A DNA stretch of 64,000 bases from positions 1 to 64,000 of the forward strand of contig CAWHVV010000007.1 of the NCBI GenBank assembly GCA_963832945.1. The letters run 5' to 3'. The first letter of the stretch is position 1; every line of letters starts with the position of its first letter. Positions 49,325 to 57,562 of the stretch are shown here, piece after piece. This DNA comes from JAFEDN01 sp963832945. Its GTDB lineage: Bacteria; Pseudomonadota; Gammaproteobacteria; Coxiellales; Coxiellaceae. The notes under the pieces are model-generated. The model searched no databases. It had not been told where the DNA came from and was given only the letters and a program-made list of their open reading frames with translations. A program made the position numbers and the translations under genes.

Positions 49325-49779
49325 ACTGACGCCAGAACTGTGGCGGCGTGTCCGGCGGCTTTCACCCCGCGCCACTCCTGCCGCAGTATTCCCTTGGCGT
49401 CGATCAGAAAAGTACTGCGCTCAATTCCCCGGACCGGCTTGCCATACATGGTTTTGGGTTTGATGACGTTAAATAGCTGGCAAAGAGTTTCGTCTTTATC
49501 GCTGACGAGCGCAAAGGGCAGGCTCAACTTTTCAATAAATTTTCGATGGCTACTTATGCTATCTCTTGAAATACCTAAAATAACGCAATTATGTTTTTGA
49601 AATTTATTATAATTATCTCGAAATTCTTCGGCTTCACAGGTACAGCCGGAGGTATTATCTTTGGGATAAAAATAAAGCACGGCGGTTTTGCCGCGCAAAT
49701 CGCTTAAACGCCGCAGAGGTCTTTCGGTGGAATCAAAAGTAACCTCGGGAACTGCCTGATCAATCATCACACCAGTCAT
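49291..49779 (-). CDS. bcp: Thioredoxin-dependent peroxiredoxin, Bcp/PrxQ type
   Basis: The 162 aa product reduces peroxides through a catalytic cysteine. LYFYPKDNTSGCTCEAEEFR carries the peroxidatic cysteine (usual motif PGCT, here SGCT) with another cysteine two residues on. SRDSISSHRKFIEKLSLPF and RSTFLIDAKGILRQEWRGVK complete the fold. AAGGAG lies eight bases before the ATG at 49779. It is divergent from dapA, a conserved neighbour. The last 34 bases overlap the convergent ankyrin/Sel1 remnant. Confidence 0.94.
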   Translation of the reverse strand: MTGVMIDQAVPEVTFDSTERPLRRLSDLRGKTAVLYFYPKDNTSGCTCEAEEFRDNYNKFQKHNCVILGISRDSISSHRKFIEKLSLPFALVSDKDETLCQLFNVIKPKTMYGKPVRGIERSTFLIDAKGILRQEWRGVKAAGHAATVLASVYFFETREKIR

Positions 49780-49859
49780 CAATTTTACTCCTTAAAGATT
49801 GCAACGCATAGGCAGATTAGCATAAAATCAAGCCTGGTTATATCTCAGGAATAAATACT

Positions 49860-50756
49860 ATGTTTCATGGCAGCTTAGTGGCTTTAGTCACGCCAATGCA
49901 GCCCGGCGGGGCAGTGGATTACGCCAGCCTCGCAGAATTGGTAGAGTGGCATATCGCCAGCCAAACAGATGGGCTGGTGATCCTGGGCACTACCGGCGAA
50001 TCGCCTACGATTGAAAGCGCCGAGCGTCGTCAAATAATACAACGTGTGATTAATCAGGTACATGCGCGCATTCCGGTTATTGTCGGCACGGGCAGCAATT
50101 CCACCAAACACACCATCGAGCTCACGCAACAGGCCATGGAAATGGGCGCGGATGCCACGCTGATCGTGACCCCCTATTACAATAAACCTACTCAGGAAGG
50201 TTTGTACCAGCATTTTAGTGCTGTCGCCCAAAAAGTGCCCGTCCCGCAGATTTTATATAATGTCCCTTCACGTACCGGATGCGATTTACTCCCGGACACA
50301 ATCCTGCGCTTAAACCGTCACGCAAACATTGTCGGCGTCAAGGAAGCCAGCGGTGATGTGAGCCGGGTGGAGAAGCTGCGTGCGGCTGAGCTGGATTTGC
50401 TCAGTGGCGATGACGCCACCGCGGCGGAATTTATGCTCGCCGGAGGAAAAGGGGTGATTTCAGTCGTTGCCAATGTGGCGCCGGGCGCCGTGCATGCGCT
50501 TTGCGAAGCGGTACGTCAGGGGGATCGGCAACAGGTGGAAAAACTGGATCAACAATTAAGATCCCTGTATCAAACCCTGTTTTGCGAAGCGAATCCCATT
50601 CCCGTCAAATGGGCGTTACACGAAATGGGCAGGATAAAAAGCGGTATCCGTTTGCCGTTAACGCCGTTAAGCGAAACGCATCATACCGCGGTACGTAACG
50701 CGCTGATCGAAAGCGGTTGTCTGAAAAAAACAACGACAGAAAGATCAGGTCATTAA
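49860..50756 (+). CDS. dapA: 4-hydroxy-tetrahydrodipicolinate synthase DapA
   Basis: DapA condenses pyruvate with aspartate semialdehyde in lysine and diaminopimelate synthesis. The 298 aa TIM-barrel product shows GSLVALVTPMQPGG, LVILGTTGESPTI, VTPYYNKPTQEGLYQHF (catalytic tyrosine), ILYNVPSRTGCDL and the Schiff-base lysine in IVGVKEASGDVSRV. It is first in dapA-bamC-purC, the same order as in E. coli. The frame is intact, so cell-wall diaminopimelate synthesis appears kept. Confidence 0.97.
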   Translation: MFHGSLVALVTPMQPGGAVDYASLAELVEWHIASQTDGLVILGTTGESPTIESAERRQIIQRVINQVHARIPVIVGTGSNSTKHTIELTQQAMEMGADATLIVTPYYNKPTQEGLYQHFSAVAQKVPVPQILYNVPSRTGCDLLPDTILRLNRHANIVGVKEASGDVSRVEKLRAAELDLLSGDDATAAEFMLAGGKGVISVVANVAPGAVHALCEAVRQGDRQQVEKLDQQLRSLYQTLFCEANPIPVKWALHEMGRIKSGIRLPLTPLSETHHTAVRNALIESGCLKKTTTERSGH

Positions 50757-50760
50757 TAGT

Positions 50761-51069
50761 ATGAGATATTTAAAAAGTTGTTTTTGGGTGGGATTAGCGG
50801 TATTTTTGAGTGCTTGCTCACATTCCCGGCCCTCAGAAAGTAAATTTGTCGAATATGCAGGCACGACTCATCCTCTTGTTGTACCCCCGGGGATCAGTAA
50901 TCCGACCGAAGTTAGTTATTATCCAGTTCCTCCGGTTCTCTTAAAAGCGCCGGTGGGAGCAAAACCCCCCCTTGCGCCGCCGGGCAGTCATTTGGTGGTG
51001 GAAAAGAAAAAGAAAGTTCCACCGTCTTCGGCGCCTTCTCCTTCAACCCCATCACCCGTGCCAGGATAA
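50761..51069 (+). CDS. Short BamC-like lipoprotein
   Basis: The 102 aa product has a lipoprotein signal (MRYLKSCFWVGLAVFLSACS, lipobox LSAC) and then HPLVVPPGISNPTEVSYYPV. This matches the unstructured N-terminal segment of BamC that lies on the BamD surface. It ends in a proline/lysine-rich tail (KKKKVPPSSAPSPSTPSPVP). The helix-grip domains of full-length BamC are absent. Position between dapA and purC is the bamC locus of E. coli. I infer a reduced BamC that keeps only the part binding BamD; the alternative is a truncated remnant. Confidence 0.75.
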   Translation: MRYLKSCFWVGLAVFLSACSHSRPSESKFVEYAGTTHPLVVPPGISNPTEVSYYPVPPVLLKAPVGAKPPLAPPGSHLVVEKKKKVPPSSAPSPSTPSPVPG

Positions 51070-51780
51070 ATGGAAACCAATAAACAAAATCTTCTATACG
51101 CTGGCAAAGTAAAATCTTTATATGCCACTGATCAGGAAAATTTATTAATCATGGAGTTTCGTGACGACATCACTGCCTACAACGGCATCAAGCACGAGCA
51201 ACTGGCCGGCAAAGGTAAAGTGAATAATCAAATTAACGCCTATCTGATGAACGCCCTCAACGAAGCGGGAATTGCCACACATTTTGAGCGAATTGCCGGT
51301 GATAATCAGGCGGTGGTTAAACGGTTAAATATGATGCCGCTGAAATGTATTATGCGGAATCTCGCGGCCGGGCGGTTTTGCCGGTACCTCGGCATCACCG
51401 CCGGCCGCCGGTTAGCGCCGCCTTTGTACGAACTTTATCTTAAAAGTGATGAATTGCGTGATCCTCTGATCAGCGATTACCACGCCCTGAGTTTAGGCTG
51501 GGCAACCCGGAAACAACTGGATCAAATGGTAGATCTGAGTATGAATGTCAACCGCATTCTGAATCGCCTTTTTGCCGAACATGGTATGATTCTGGTTGAT
51601 TTTAAATTAGAATTTGGATTTCTCGACGGCCAAATCATTCTGGCCGATGAGATCAGCCCGGATACCTGCCGTATTTGGGACGCGGTCACGCACGAAACCT
51701 TAGACAAAGACCGTTTCCGGCAGGATTTAGGCGGAGTGGTGTCCGCCTATCAGGAAGTCGCCAGGCGATTTAAGATTTAG
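51070..51780 (+). CDS. purC: SAICAR synthetase PurC
   Basis: PurC joins aspartate to CAIR in purine synthesis. The 236 aa product has LLYAGKVKSLYATDQENLLI, FRDDITAYNGIKHEQLAGKG, MRNLAAGRFCRYLGI, LVDFKLEFG and the signature ILADEISPDTCRIWD. It starts immediately after the bamC-like stop, with AGGA overlapping that stop. The frame is intact and normal length. Confidence 0.97.
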   Translation: METNKQNLLYAGKVKSLYATDQENLLIMEFRDDITAYNGIKHEQLAGKGKVNNQINAYLMNALNEAGIATHFERIAGDNQAVVKRLNMMPLKCIMRNLAAGRFCRYLGITAGRRLAPPLYELYLKSDELRDPLISDYHALSLGWATRKQLDQMVDLSMNVNRILNRLFAEHGMILVDFKLEFGFLDGQIILADEISPDTCRIWDAVTHETLDKDRFRQDLGGVVSAYQEVARRFKI

Positions 51781-51794
51781 TTTTCAGAGTTACC

Positions 51795-51885
51795 GGAGAG
51801 ATACCGAAGCGGTCATAACGGCACCGACTCGAAATCGGTCGGGGGCTTACGCCCCACGTGGGTTCGAATCCCACTCTCTCCGCCA
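51795..51885 (+). tRNA. tRNA-Ser (anticodon CGA)
   Basis: The 91-base sequence has the acceptor stem GGAGAGA paired with TCTCTCC, the anticodon stem ACCGA/TCGGT with loop CTCGAAA (anticodon CGA, reading UCG), a long variable arm typical of serine tRNA, the T loop GTGGGTTCGAATCCCAC, and an encoded CCA end. A palindromic repeat lies about 27 bases downstream. Confidence 0.95.
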
Positions 51886-51911
51886 TTTGACCTTTCAATT
51901 TCTCGGAAAAG

Positions 51912-51974
51912 AAAAGGGGTCAAATCTGGAATTGTGAATAGATTCTATTCACAATTCCAGATTTGACCCCTTTT
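51912..51974. repeat. Palindromic element (GGGGTCAA family), copy 2
   Basis: A perfect palindrome with 30-base arms (AAAAGGGGTCAAATCTGGAA onward) and a three-base loop. The 55-base core is identical to that at 54712-54766. It lies between tRNA-Ser and a transposase gene whose 5' part is missing, so it marks that breakpoint. Confidence 0.95.
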
Positions 51975-52511
51975 CAGTTTCTCGCTGAAATTGACATCGG
52001 CAAAATTAATGGCCTCACGGATATTAACGCCCGCTTATGGGCCTGGATAGAGCAGGTCTATCATCAACGACCACACGAAGGAATAGCAGGAAAAAAACCC
52101 ATTGATCGTTGGCGTGAAGATTTAGTGAAGATACGGCCTTTGGGTTTTCAGGCGACACAGATTGATAATATTTTTTGTCATCGGCATAAACGTCTCGTTC
52201 GCAAAGATGGGACCGTCAGTTGGAAAGGGCAGCGTTTTGAAGTGCCCTACGAACAATCCGGAGAACACGTCATACTCGTTCTCGACCCGCATATCAACAC
52301 GCCTTTGCGCGTTGAATCACTGTTTGGCGATTCCTTAGGCGCGGCCACACCGCTCGATAAAGACTATAATTTACATCGTAAACGGCAACGTCCAACCCGA
52401 ACGATTCGTCCGCTGAATAAAAAGCAAAATATGGTTGAACTGGCTTATGAGGAATATCAGGCGCTCTGCGGGATACCCCTTTCTAATCCGATCAAAAAAG
52501 AGGAAGAATAA
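51963..52511 (+). pseudogene. Mu/Tn552-type transposase, 5'-truncated
   Basis: The open frame of 182 codons starts inside the palindrome. It contains only the end of the integrase core (ARLWAWIEQVYHQRPHEGIA) and the Mu-type C-terminal barrel (CHRHKRLVRKDGTVSWKGQR). The catalytic D-D region is missing, so the protein cannot transpose DNA. It is followed two bases later by an ATPase gene, as in two-gene elements of this class. Confidence 0.85.
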
Positions 52512-52513
52512 TC

Positions 52514-53317
52514 ATGTACAAACAACATTTTGGTTTAACACACGCCCCGTTGGGCAAAGACGCCAGGCAGTTATGGAATCACGGTCAGTTGATGGATCTG
52601 GAAAGACAATTTCGCTGGCTATTACAGTCACCCGGCATTGGATTATTGACGGCGGAACCCGGCATGGGAAAAACCGCCGCACTTCGCCAGATTACCAGCG
52701 CTTTAAATCCCCATCAATATTTGGTTCGCTATGTGTCTGAAACGGATTTTGGACGGCTGGATTTTTATCGTCAATTAAGCCTCACCTTTGGCCTGACACC
52801 CTCACACCGTCGCGCTCAACTCTGGCGCGATATTAAAGAGCATGTGATGCATCTGGCAACACAGAAAAATATTTTACCCATTCTGATTATCGACGAAGCA
52901 CAAAATCTGACGCATGATTTTTTTCGAGATTTTCCGTCCTTCCTTAATTTTGTCTTTGATTCCCAGGACTATATGACCGTTTGGTTGGTGGGTCATCCCG
53001 AACTGGCCAAAGCGGTCGACCAGCCTAACCATACCGCATTGTCCTCGCGTGTGCATGCGCGGTGTGTGTTAAGTCCCATCACTGAAGCTGAACCCTTTAA
53101 ACAGCTTCTGCTGCATGGTTTTTCAGAAGCGGGTTGTTCGCAGACATTACTGTCCGACTCGGCGATTGACATACTGCGTATGGCGTCCAGGGGAAATCCC
53201 CGGCAACTCTATCGACTACTGGTGACCGCAATGCAAATCGCCACGGATAAAAAATTAAATCATCTGTCAGACGATGTCATTAAGGAAGCGATCAATATAC
53301 TGGCAGCAAAAAAATAA
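52514..53317 (+). CDS. TniB/ExeA-type AAA ATPase of a transposon
   Basis: The 267 aa product begins MYKQHFGLTHAPLGKDARQL, has Walker A LLTAEPGMGKTAAL, Walker B ILIIDEAQNL, and a sensor/arginine region (SSRVHARCVLSPITEAEPF), ending in a winged-helix-like lid. Such ATPases choose target DNA for Mu- or Tn552-type transposases. The frame is intact, but its partner transposase is truncated, so the element is probably dead. It starts two bases after the transposase stop. Confidence 0.88.
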   Translation: MYKQHFGLTHAPLGKDARQLWNHGQLMDLERQFRWLLQSPGIGLLTAEPGMGKTAALRQITSALNPHQYLVRYVSETDFGRLDFYRQLSLTFGLTPSHRRAQLWRDIKEHVMHLATQKNILPILIIDEAQNLTHDFFRDFPSFLNFVFDSQDYMTVWLVGHPELAKAVDQPNHTALSSRVHARCVLSPITEAEPFKQLLLHGFSEAGCSQTLLSDSAIDILRMASRGNPRQLYRLLVTAMQIATDKKLNHLSDDVIKEAINILAAKK

Positions 53318-53450
53318 AAAATACAACAGGCATTTTGATTTAAGTCACTAACCTTGCCGGGTGGATATGATTAACCTTCTCGCGAGATCGGTGATTTCCA
53401 GGTTAATGCAGAAGAAAATATTTTAAAAAACACATTTTCATCTCACCCCA

Positions 53451-53873
53451 ATGACCACGGGACAGTCAGACTCAAATAACTCGGCACGTAACAGTGTATT
53501 AGATTTTATTTTTAGTTGGCGCAGCACAAGAAAGCTGAGTCAGAATTTGGAGCTGAGCTACCAGCATGTGGTTTACCAAATTCAATCTGAAAATCTGAGT
53601 CGTCGCTTACGGGGTACGCGCGTGGAGGTACGTAAAAACCTGGAAGGCCATGTCAGCCTATGGCATGAGGGGAAATCGTTGGCCTACACGAGCCATGTGA
53701 AGCAGACGCGCCGGGAGGAGCCTGTGGGTAGCAAAGAAAAAGACGCGCAGGTGGATGAGGCAATAAAAATCCGCCGTGGAGTTCAGGTTAAGCCTGGCAG
53801 CAATCATCCGTGGCGAACACCTCTGAAACCGGGCGTCAGTGAGCTGGCAAATCAGGCCTTGACGAAGCCGTAG
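53451..53873 (+). pseudogene. ISNCY-type transposase, C-terminal remnant
   Basis: The 140-codon frame contains LSQNLELSYQHVVYQIQSEN, RRLRGTRVEVRKNLEGHVSL and WHEGKSLAYTSHVK, which resemble the C-terminal part of ISNCY-type transposases. The first residues (MTTGQSDSNNSARNSV) look unrelated or out of frame. The catalytic portion is absent. It sits between the ATPase gene and a set of terminal-type repeats. Confidence 0.65.
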
Positions 53874-53892
53874 CCGCTGGAGAGGGAACGCC

Positions 53893-53969
53893 GCAGTTAC
53901 CCACAGGTTTCACAACGCGCTTGCGCTAAATTTGGGCTTCAGCGCCTTGTAAAACCTATGGATAACTGC
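53893..53969. repeat. Imperfect inverted repeat with DnaA-box-like arms
   Basis: Arms GCAGTTACCCACAGGTTTCA (53893-53915) and, on the other strand, GCAGTTATCCATAGGTTTTA (53969-53947) match at 20 of 23 positions and flank a 31-base GC-rich centre. Each arm has a one-mismatch DnaA-box-like nonamer. It most likely belongs to the end of the nearby transposon remnant. Confidence 0.6.
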
Positions 53970-53999
53970 TGCCGAGGCGGAGAGGCCATTTGGGAAAAA

Positions 54000-54041
54000 G
54001 GGACATTTTAACTTTGGACAAAGTGGGACATTTTAACTTTG
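54000..54041. repeat. Direct repeats of 17 bp, transposon-end type
   Basis: GGGACATTTTAACTTTG occurs at 54000-54016 and 54025-54041. Spaced identical copies at an element edge are typical transposase-binding sites of Mu/Tn552-type elements, so this is probably the right end of the element whose genes lie at 51963-53317. Up to 54117 nothing else is seen. Confidence 0.65.
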
Positions 54042-54117
54042 CGTTGACAGTATGCTGATCAACAGCGCCACACGAGACTGGTTTTAACAACCTTCCCGAT
54101 ACCAAACCTACCAACCG

Positions 54118-54710
54118 TCAATTCATTCGGGTATCACACTTCGGCAAACCGCTCTTTCTTTGTAATTCTCCGTGACTTTTAGCACAGCTATCGAATGTTA
54201 ATACCAGAGCCATTATTTTCTTTCCCTGGATTATAATTTCCTTCTCTTCGAGTGGTTTTGAAGCATATAATGTTAATACCAGAGCCATTATTTTCTTTCC
54301 CTGGATTATAATTTCCTTCTCTTCGAGTGGTTTTGAAGCATATAAACGGAAATCTCCCACTCCGTTTCCTGCCTTATTGGCTAACTCATGCCGACCATCA
54401 GACAATTTTTTAATACCCATTCGATCCGAACTTCCCCCGGTAGTAAATTTAACTTCTTTCTGCAATTGAATTTCATTATACTCCCATGCTCCGTGTACTT
54501 TCGCCGTTTGAATCGCATCATCAGTCACATGTATGTAAACAGGCTTGTCAGTGCCAAACCTTGAGGAGTCTGATTTATAATAATGCTTTTGTTCTAACTC
54601 TTTTTTAATTTTTGCGGGTGTGGGATAAAAACTTTGATTACTACTGAAGTTTTTTTCATCAAAAAGATTGGTTTGATAACGATGAGATTTCTCCTTTTGG
54701 CTATGCAGAA
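54118..54710 (-). pseudogene. Unknown protein with a 75-bp tandem duplication, start codon lost
   Basis: The frame is open from within the palindrome at 54712 down to 54118. No ATG precedes the conserved-looking text (HSQKEKSHRYQTNLFDEKNF, then YYKSDSSRFGTDKPVYIHVT, AKVHGAWEYNEIQLQKEVKF), so the 5' end has been cut off there; a downstream start near 54528 is possible. The segment YASKPLEEKEIIIQGKKIMA is present twice in a row because of a perfect 75-bp duplication. No family is recognised. Position and codon use resemble the effector-like operon next to it. Confidence 0.6.
54195..54344. repeat. Perfect 75-bp tandem duplication
   Basis: Positions 54195-54269 and 54270-54344 are identical. The unit is 25 codons, so the frame of the gene on the minus strand is kept. 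Identity without a mismatch suggests a recent event or an assembly artefact. Confidence 0.9.
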
Positions 54711-54711
54711 G

Positions 54712-54766
54712 GGGGTCAAATCTGGAATTGTGAATAGATTCTATTCACAATTCCAGATTTGACCCC
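54712..54766. repeat. Palindromic element (GGGGTCAA family), copy 3
   Basis: The 55-base core beginning GGGGTCAAATCTGGAATTGT is identical to that in copy 2 and is a perfect palindrome around a three-base loop. It lies 16 bases from the end of the ankyrin-TIR gene and interrupts the 5' end of the next minus-strand gene. Confidence 0.95.
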
Positions 54767-54781
54767 TTTATACCTTTATAC

Positions 54782-56728
54782 TCATCTCGAATTTGCACGA
54801 TTTCGTACTAATAATTGCGTTGAACCGGTTTTCTGTGCATGCTGGGCTGGAGGAGTAATGGTTAATCCAAAAGACCTCCAGGATAAATCGGGAAAGAGGG
54901 AATAACGGGTTCTCGGGCTTACAGGAGATGTAATAGATGCTTCTTTCTCATAGTTAATGGTTCTGCATTGCAAATTTGAATCTAATGTGTCCTTAAAAGA
55001 TTTATATTTTAAAAAGCAGGACTCTCGAAGCCGGCGATATTCATCATTTCGATTTAGCCCTAATAAACAGGGTAAAATACCTAATGGTTGATACTGTGTT
55101 AAATTCTGAACATAATTTTCTTCTAATTGCCAGAAATTAAGTTTATTTTTTTCCTCATAACAATTTCGCCAATCACGAATTAAGTAGCTCTTTAACTGAT
55201 CTGGAAATGTTTTTTTAAAATCACCTTCCAGCATAAGAGGCAACATAAAGTCATTACTTTTTTTTGCTTCACTTAAAGCGAATTTGAGTTCCTTCAATGC
55301 ATTAGTATTTTTATCAGGCCCGGTCCGGTCTGAATAACGGCGAGTTCCAAAAAATAAAATAAAATGACTTTTTTGGATATTTTCACGCATTTGATTTTCC
55401 AAATCTCCATTAAGGCTTTGAATATCAAACCATACTTTCAAACCGGCCGTTTCCAAATCTTTTGATAATCGAAGCAGAAAATTTTGGAGAAAATAAAATG
55501 CAGGTGTATTGACCTCTTCCCACGCATAGCTAAAAAAAACAATTGGGTTTACAATTTTCTGCTTTTCAGATTCTTCCACCTTTGAAAATGTAGCTTCCAT
55601 TTCCTGGCGTATATTTTTTAAAAATTCAGTGAGCAGCAATCGACGCGTTTCCAATTCATAAAGCTGAATCTGATGCCGTAACCTTTCCAATTCAAATCTT
55701 TCATTCGTATTGAAAGGTAACGGTGACGCTGGATTAAATGACATCCCGGTAAGCTTATTTTCATATTTTGCATCAAATTCTAAAGAAGCCAATTTTACTG
55801 CGATCTGATAATACTCTTTTTTATCTTCCGGCGTCACTCCCATCTTAATAGTTAAAAATCTGGCTAATTCTTTAGGAGTTTTCTGCTCTTTATCAGGAAC
55901 GTTTATGGGAAAATTCAATTCTAATAATTTTTTTAAGCTTTTTTGTTTTAATTTTGCTACAGCATGATGAATCGGGGTAGAACCAGCATGTAAAGAATGA
56001 CGGCAATTGGGATCATATTTTAATAAAATCTGGATTAGATCGTCCTGATCTGAAATCACGGCTTCATATAACAGGTTTGCAATTCCGCCTTCGCAATCAG
56101 TTATTAACATTTGATCATAAGAAGATTTTAGAATGCTTTCAATGAAGTTTACTTTCCCTCCACGACAAGCGCTGAGTAATACCCGATTACTTTTCACTCC
56201 TTTTTTAAGAAGAGATAAGCTTATATCATACTGTCCATAATAGGCGGCGGTTTCTATCGGCGTTTCTTTTTTTTCATTTCTGATCTCATAATTTTCAGGG
56301 AATAAATCAATCAAACCTGTATGGCCCATTTGCGCGGCACAATGTAATGCGGTGTTCCCATTATCATCAGCGATGTTAAAATTAAACTCTTGGATTTTTT
56401 TCATTCGGCGAAGTGTAGAGATATCTCCATTTTTGGCTAACTGGAATAAACATTGCCGCAAGATATCTATTTGTACTTGAGAATCTATCGCGGGTTTGAC
56501 CTTGAAATAGTCGAAAACAGCGTAACCATAAGTATCCTGTAAAGTAAAATCGGGAGGAGGCTGATGATTCATGATCATCTTAATAATATCTGTGCGCCCA
56601 AAACGGGCAGATGCGATTAAAGGTGTTTGCCGATGGATATTAAGCATATTGATATTATCCATTTTGCTTAAAAAATCCTGTGTTGCTTGCACATTATTGT
56701 ATTCTATAGACTCAAATAAATTTCTCAT
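54782..56728 (-). CDS. Ankyrin-repeat plus TIR-like domain protein
   Basis: The 648 aa product has about six ankyrin units in residues 1-290 (HRQTPLIASARFGRTDIIKM, NGNTALHCAAQMGHTGLIDL, GSTPIHHAVAKLKQKSLKKL). A helical linker follows, then a TIR-like domain at about 394-525: IVFFSYAWEEV, LKVWFDIQSLNGDLENQMRE, HFILFFGTRRYSDRT, and ALKELKFALSEA, in which Glu480 sits where bacterial TIR NADases have their catalytic glutamate. A segment QPLGILPCLLGLNRNDEYRR follows and is shared with the gene at 57563. There is no signal peptide. It is last in the operon, 15 bases after the CaaX gene. Ankyrin plus TIR suggests a secreted effector; a bacterial defence role is the alternative. Confidence 0.82.
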   Translation of the reverse strand: MRNLFESIEYNNVQATQDFLSKMDNINMLNIHRQTPLIASARFGRTDIIKMIMNHQPPPDFTLQDTYGYAVFDYFKVKPAIDSQVQIDILRQCLFQLAKNGDISTLRRMKKIQEFNFNIADDNGNTALHCAAQMGHTGLIDLFPENYEIRNEKKETPIETAAYYGQYDISLSLLKKGVKSNRVLLSACRGGKVNFIESILKSSYDQMLITDCEGGIANLLYEAVISDQDDLIQILLKYDPNCRHSLHAGSTPIHHAVAKLKQKSLKKLLELNFPINVPDKEQKTPKELARFLTIKMGVTPEDKKEYYQIAVKLASLEFDAKYENKLTGMSFNPASPLPFNTNERFELERLRHQIQLYELETRRLLLTEFLKNIRQEMEATFSKVEESEKQKIVNPIVFFSYAWEEVNTPAFYFLQNFLLRLSKDLETAGLKVWFDIQSLNGDLENQMRENIQKSHFILFFGTRRYSDRTGPDKNTNALKELKFALSEAKKSNDFMLPLMLEGDFKKTFPDQLKSYLIRDWRNCYEEKNKLNFWQLEENYVQNLTQYQPLGILPCLLGLNRNDEYRRLRESCFLKYKSFKDTLDSNLQCRTINYEKEASITSPVSPRTRYSLFPDLSWRSFGLTITPPAQHAQKTGSTQLLVRNRANSR

Positions 56729-56743
56729 AATATGAAACTTCCT

Positions 56744-57550
56744 TTAAAGAATAGTACACATCTTTTGACCCCAACATCTTTCCAGACAATTGGCATCATC
56801 AATATCAAAATCTGTAAGCTGGGTAATCCTGGCGCCTCGCTCCGGGTTATCTTTACCCAGCGCAGTTGCTAAATCGTTCAGGTCTTGCCGGGATAAAAGT
56901 TTGCCTCGTATGGATTGAGTTTTTAGAAAAGGAATATTTACGGCCTCATCAAATTTTTCAAGCGCCTGATTCAGGGATTTCTTTTCATCGACAGGAATTG
57001 CTACATTTTTTGGGCGCGTTGCTGTTTTTAAATTTAAATACAAAAGCGGAGAAGAAACGTTATCAAGGCGAACATAAGCCTTATCCGCTAATCGATATTC
57101 CTGTCGATATTGTTCTTCTCTTGAGAAAGGATATCCAGGCGCTTCATCCAGCACCGACAGCGCGCAAGGAGTATCTTTGGTAACTAATTTTAAGATGGAT
57201 AGATTTTTTATCATATTCTCCTGATCTCTAGTTCTCCTGTGGCCTGGAAAAATCTCTTCATATTTTTGAATCAGGAAATCTATTTCAGAATTAAAAATCG
57301 ACAGGTTGGTGTAAGAATGGCGAAACGGAAAGGATGAATTCCATTCCCGGTCTGCAATAACATCCTGCCAGCCATTATTATCTTTAATTTTTAGATAAAG
57401 ATCAGTTAATTCTAGCATACACAAAAATATTGGATTTAATCCTTCAACTTCATCCGTGCTTTTAATTTCCAGGACTTGAGGCTTGAGCTCGTCGTAATAC
57501 TTTCTGATACATTCACTTGTCTTTGTAAAATTGGCAGGGACCATTTTCAT
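56744..57550 (-). CDS. Unknown protein ending in a CaaX prenylation box
   Basis: The 268 aa product is mostly helical (MKMVPANFTKTSECIRKYYD, FLCMLELTDLYLKIKDNNGW) with a beta-rich middle (YVRLDNVSSPLLYLNLKTAT). Its last four residues are C-T-I-L after GQKM. This fits a CaaX box, with leucine at the end favouring geranylgeranylation by the eukaryotic host enzyme. Bacteria do not prenylate proteins, so such a box is meaningful mainly for proteins delivered into host cells, as is known for Legionella AnkB. No domain is recognised. It lies 12 bases after the TIR-U-box gene and 15 before the ankyrin-TIR gene. The start codon at 57550 has GGAAA upstream. Confidence 0.75.
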   Translation of the reverse strand: MKMVPANFTKTSECIRKYYDELKPQVLEIKSTDEVEGLNPIFLCMLELTDLYLKIKDNNGWQDVIADREWNSSFPFRHSYTNLSIFNSEIDFLIQKYEEIFPGHRRTRDQENMIKNLSILKLVTKDTPCALSVLDEAPGYPFSREEQYRQEYRLADKAYVRLDNVSSPLLYLNLKTATRPKNVAIPVDEKKSLNQALEKFDEAVNIPFLKTQSIRGKLLSRQDLNDLATALGKDNPERGARITQLTDFDIDDANCLERCWGQKMCTIL

Positions 57551-57562
57551 AAAAATTTCCTT

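Noticed and set aside
53893..53969. Chromosomal or plasmid replication origin
   Set aside because: Only two imperfect DnaA-box-like nonamers, no AT-rich unwinding region or replication gene nearby; transposon remnants surround it.
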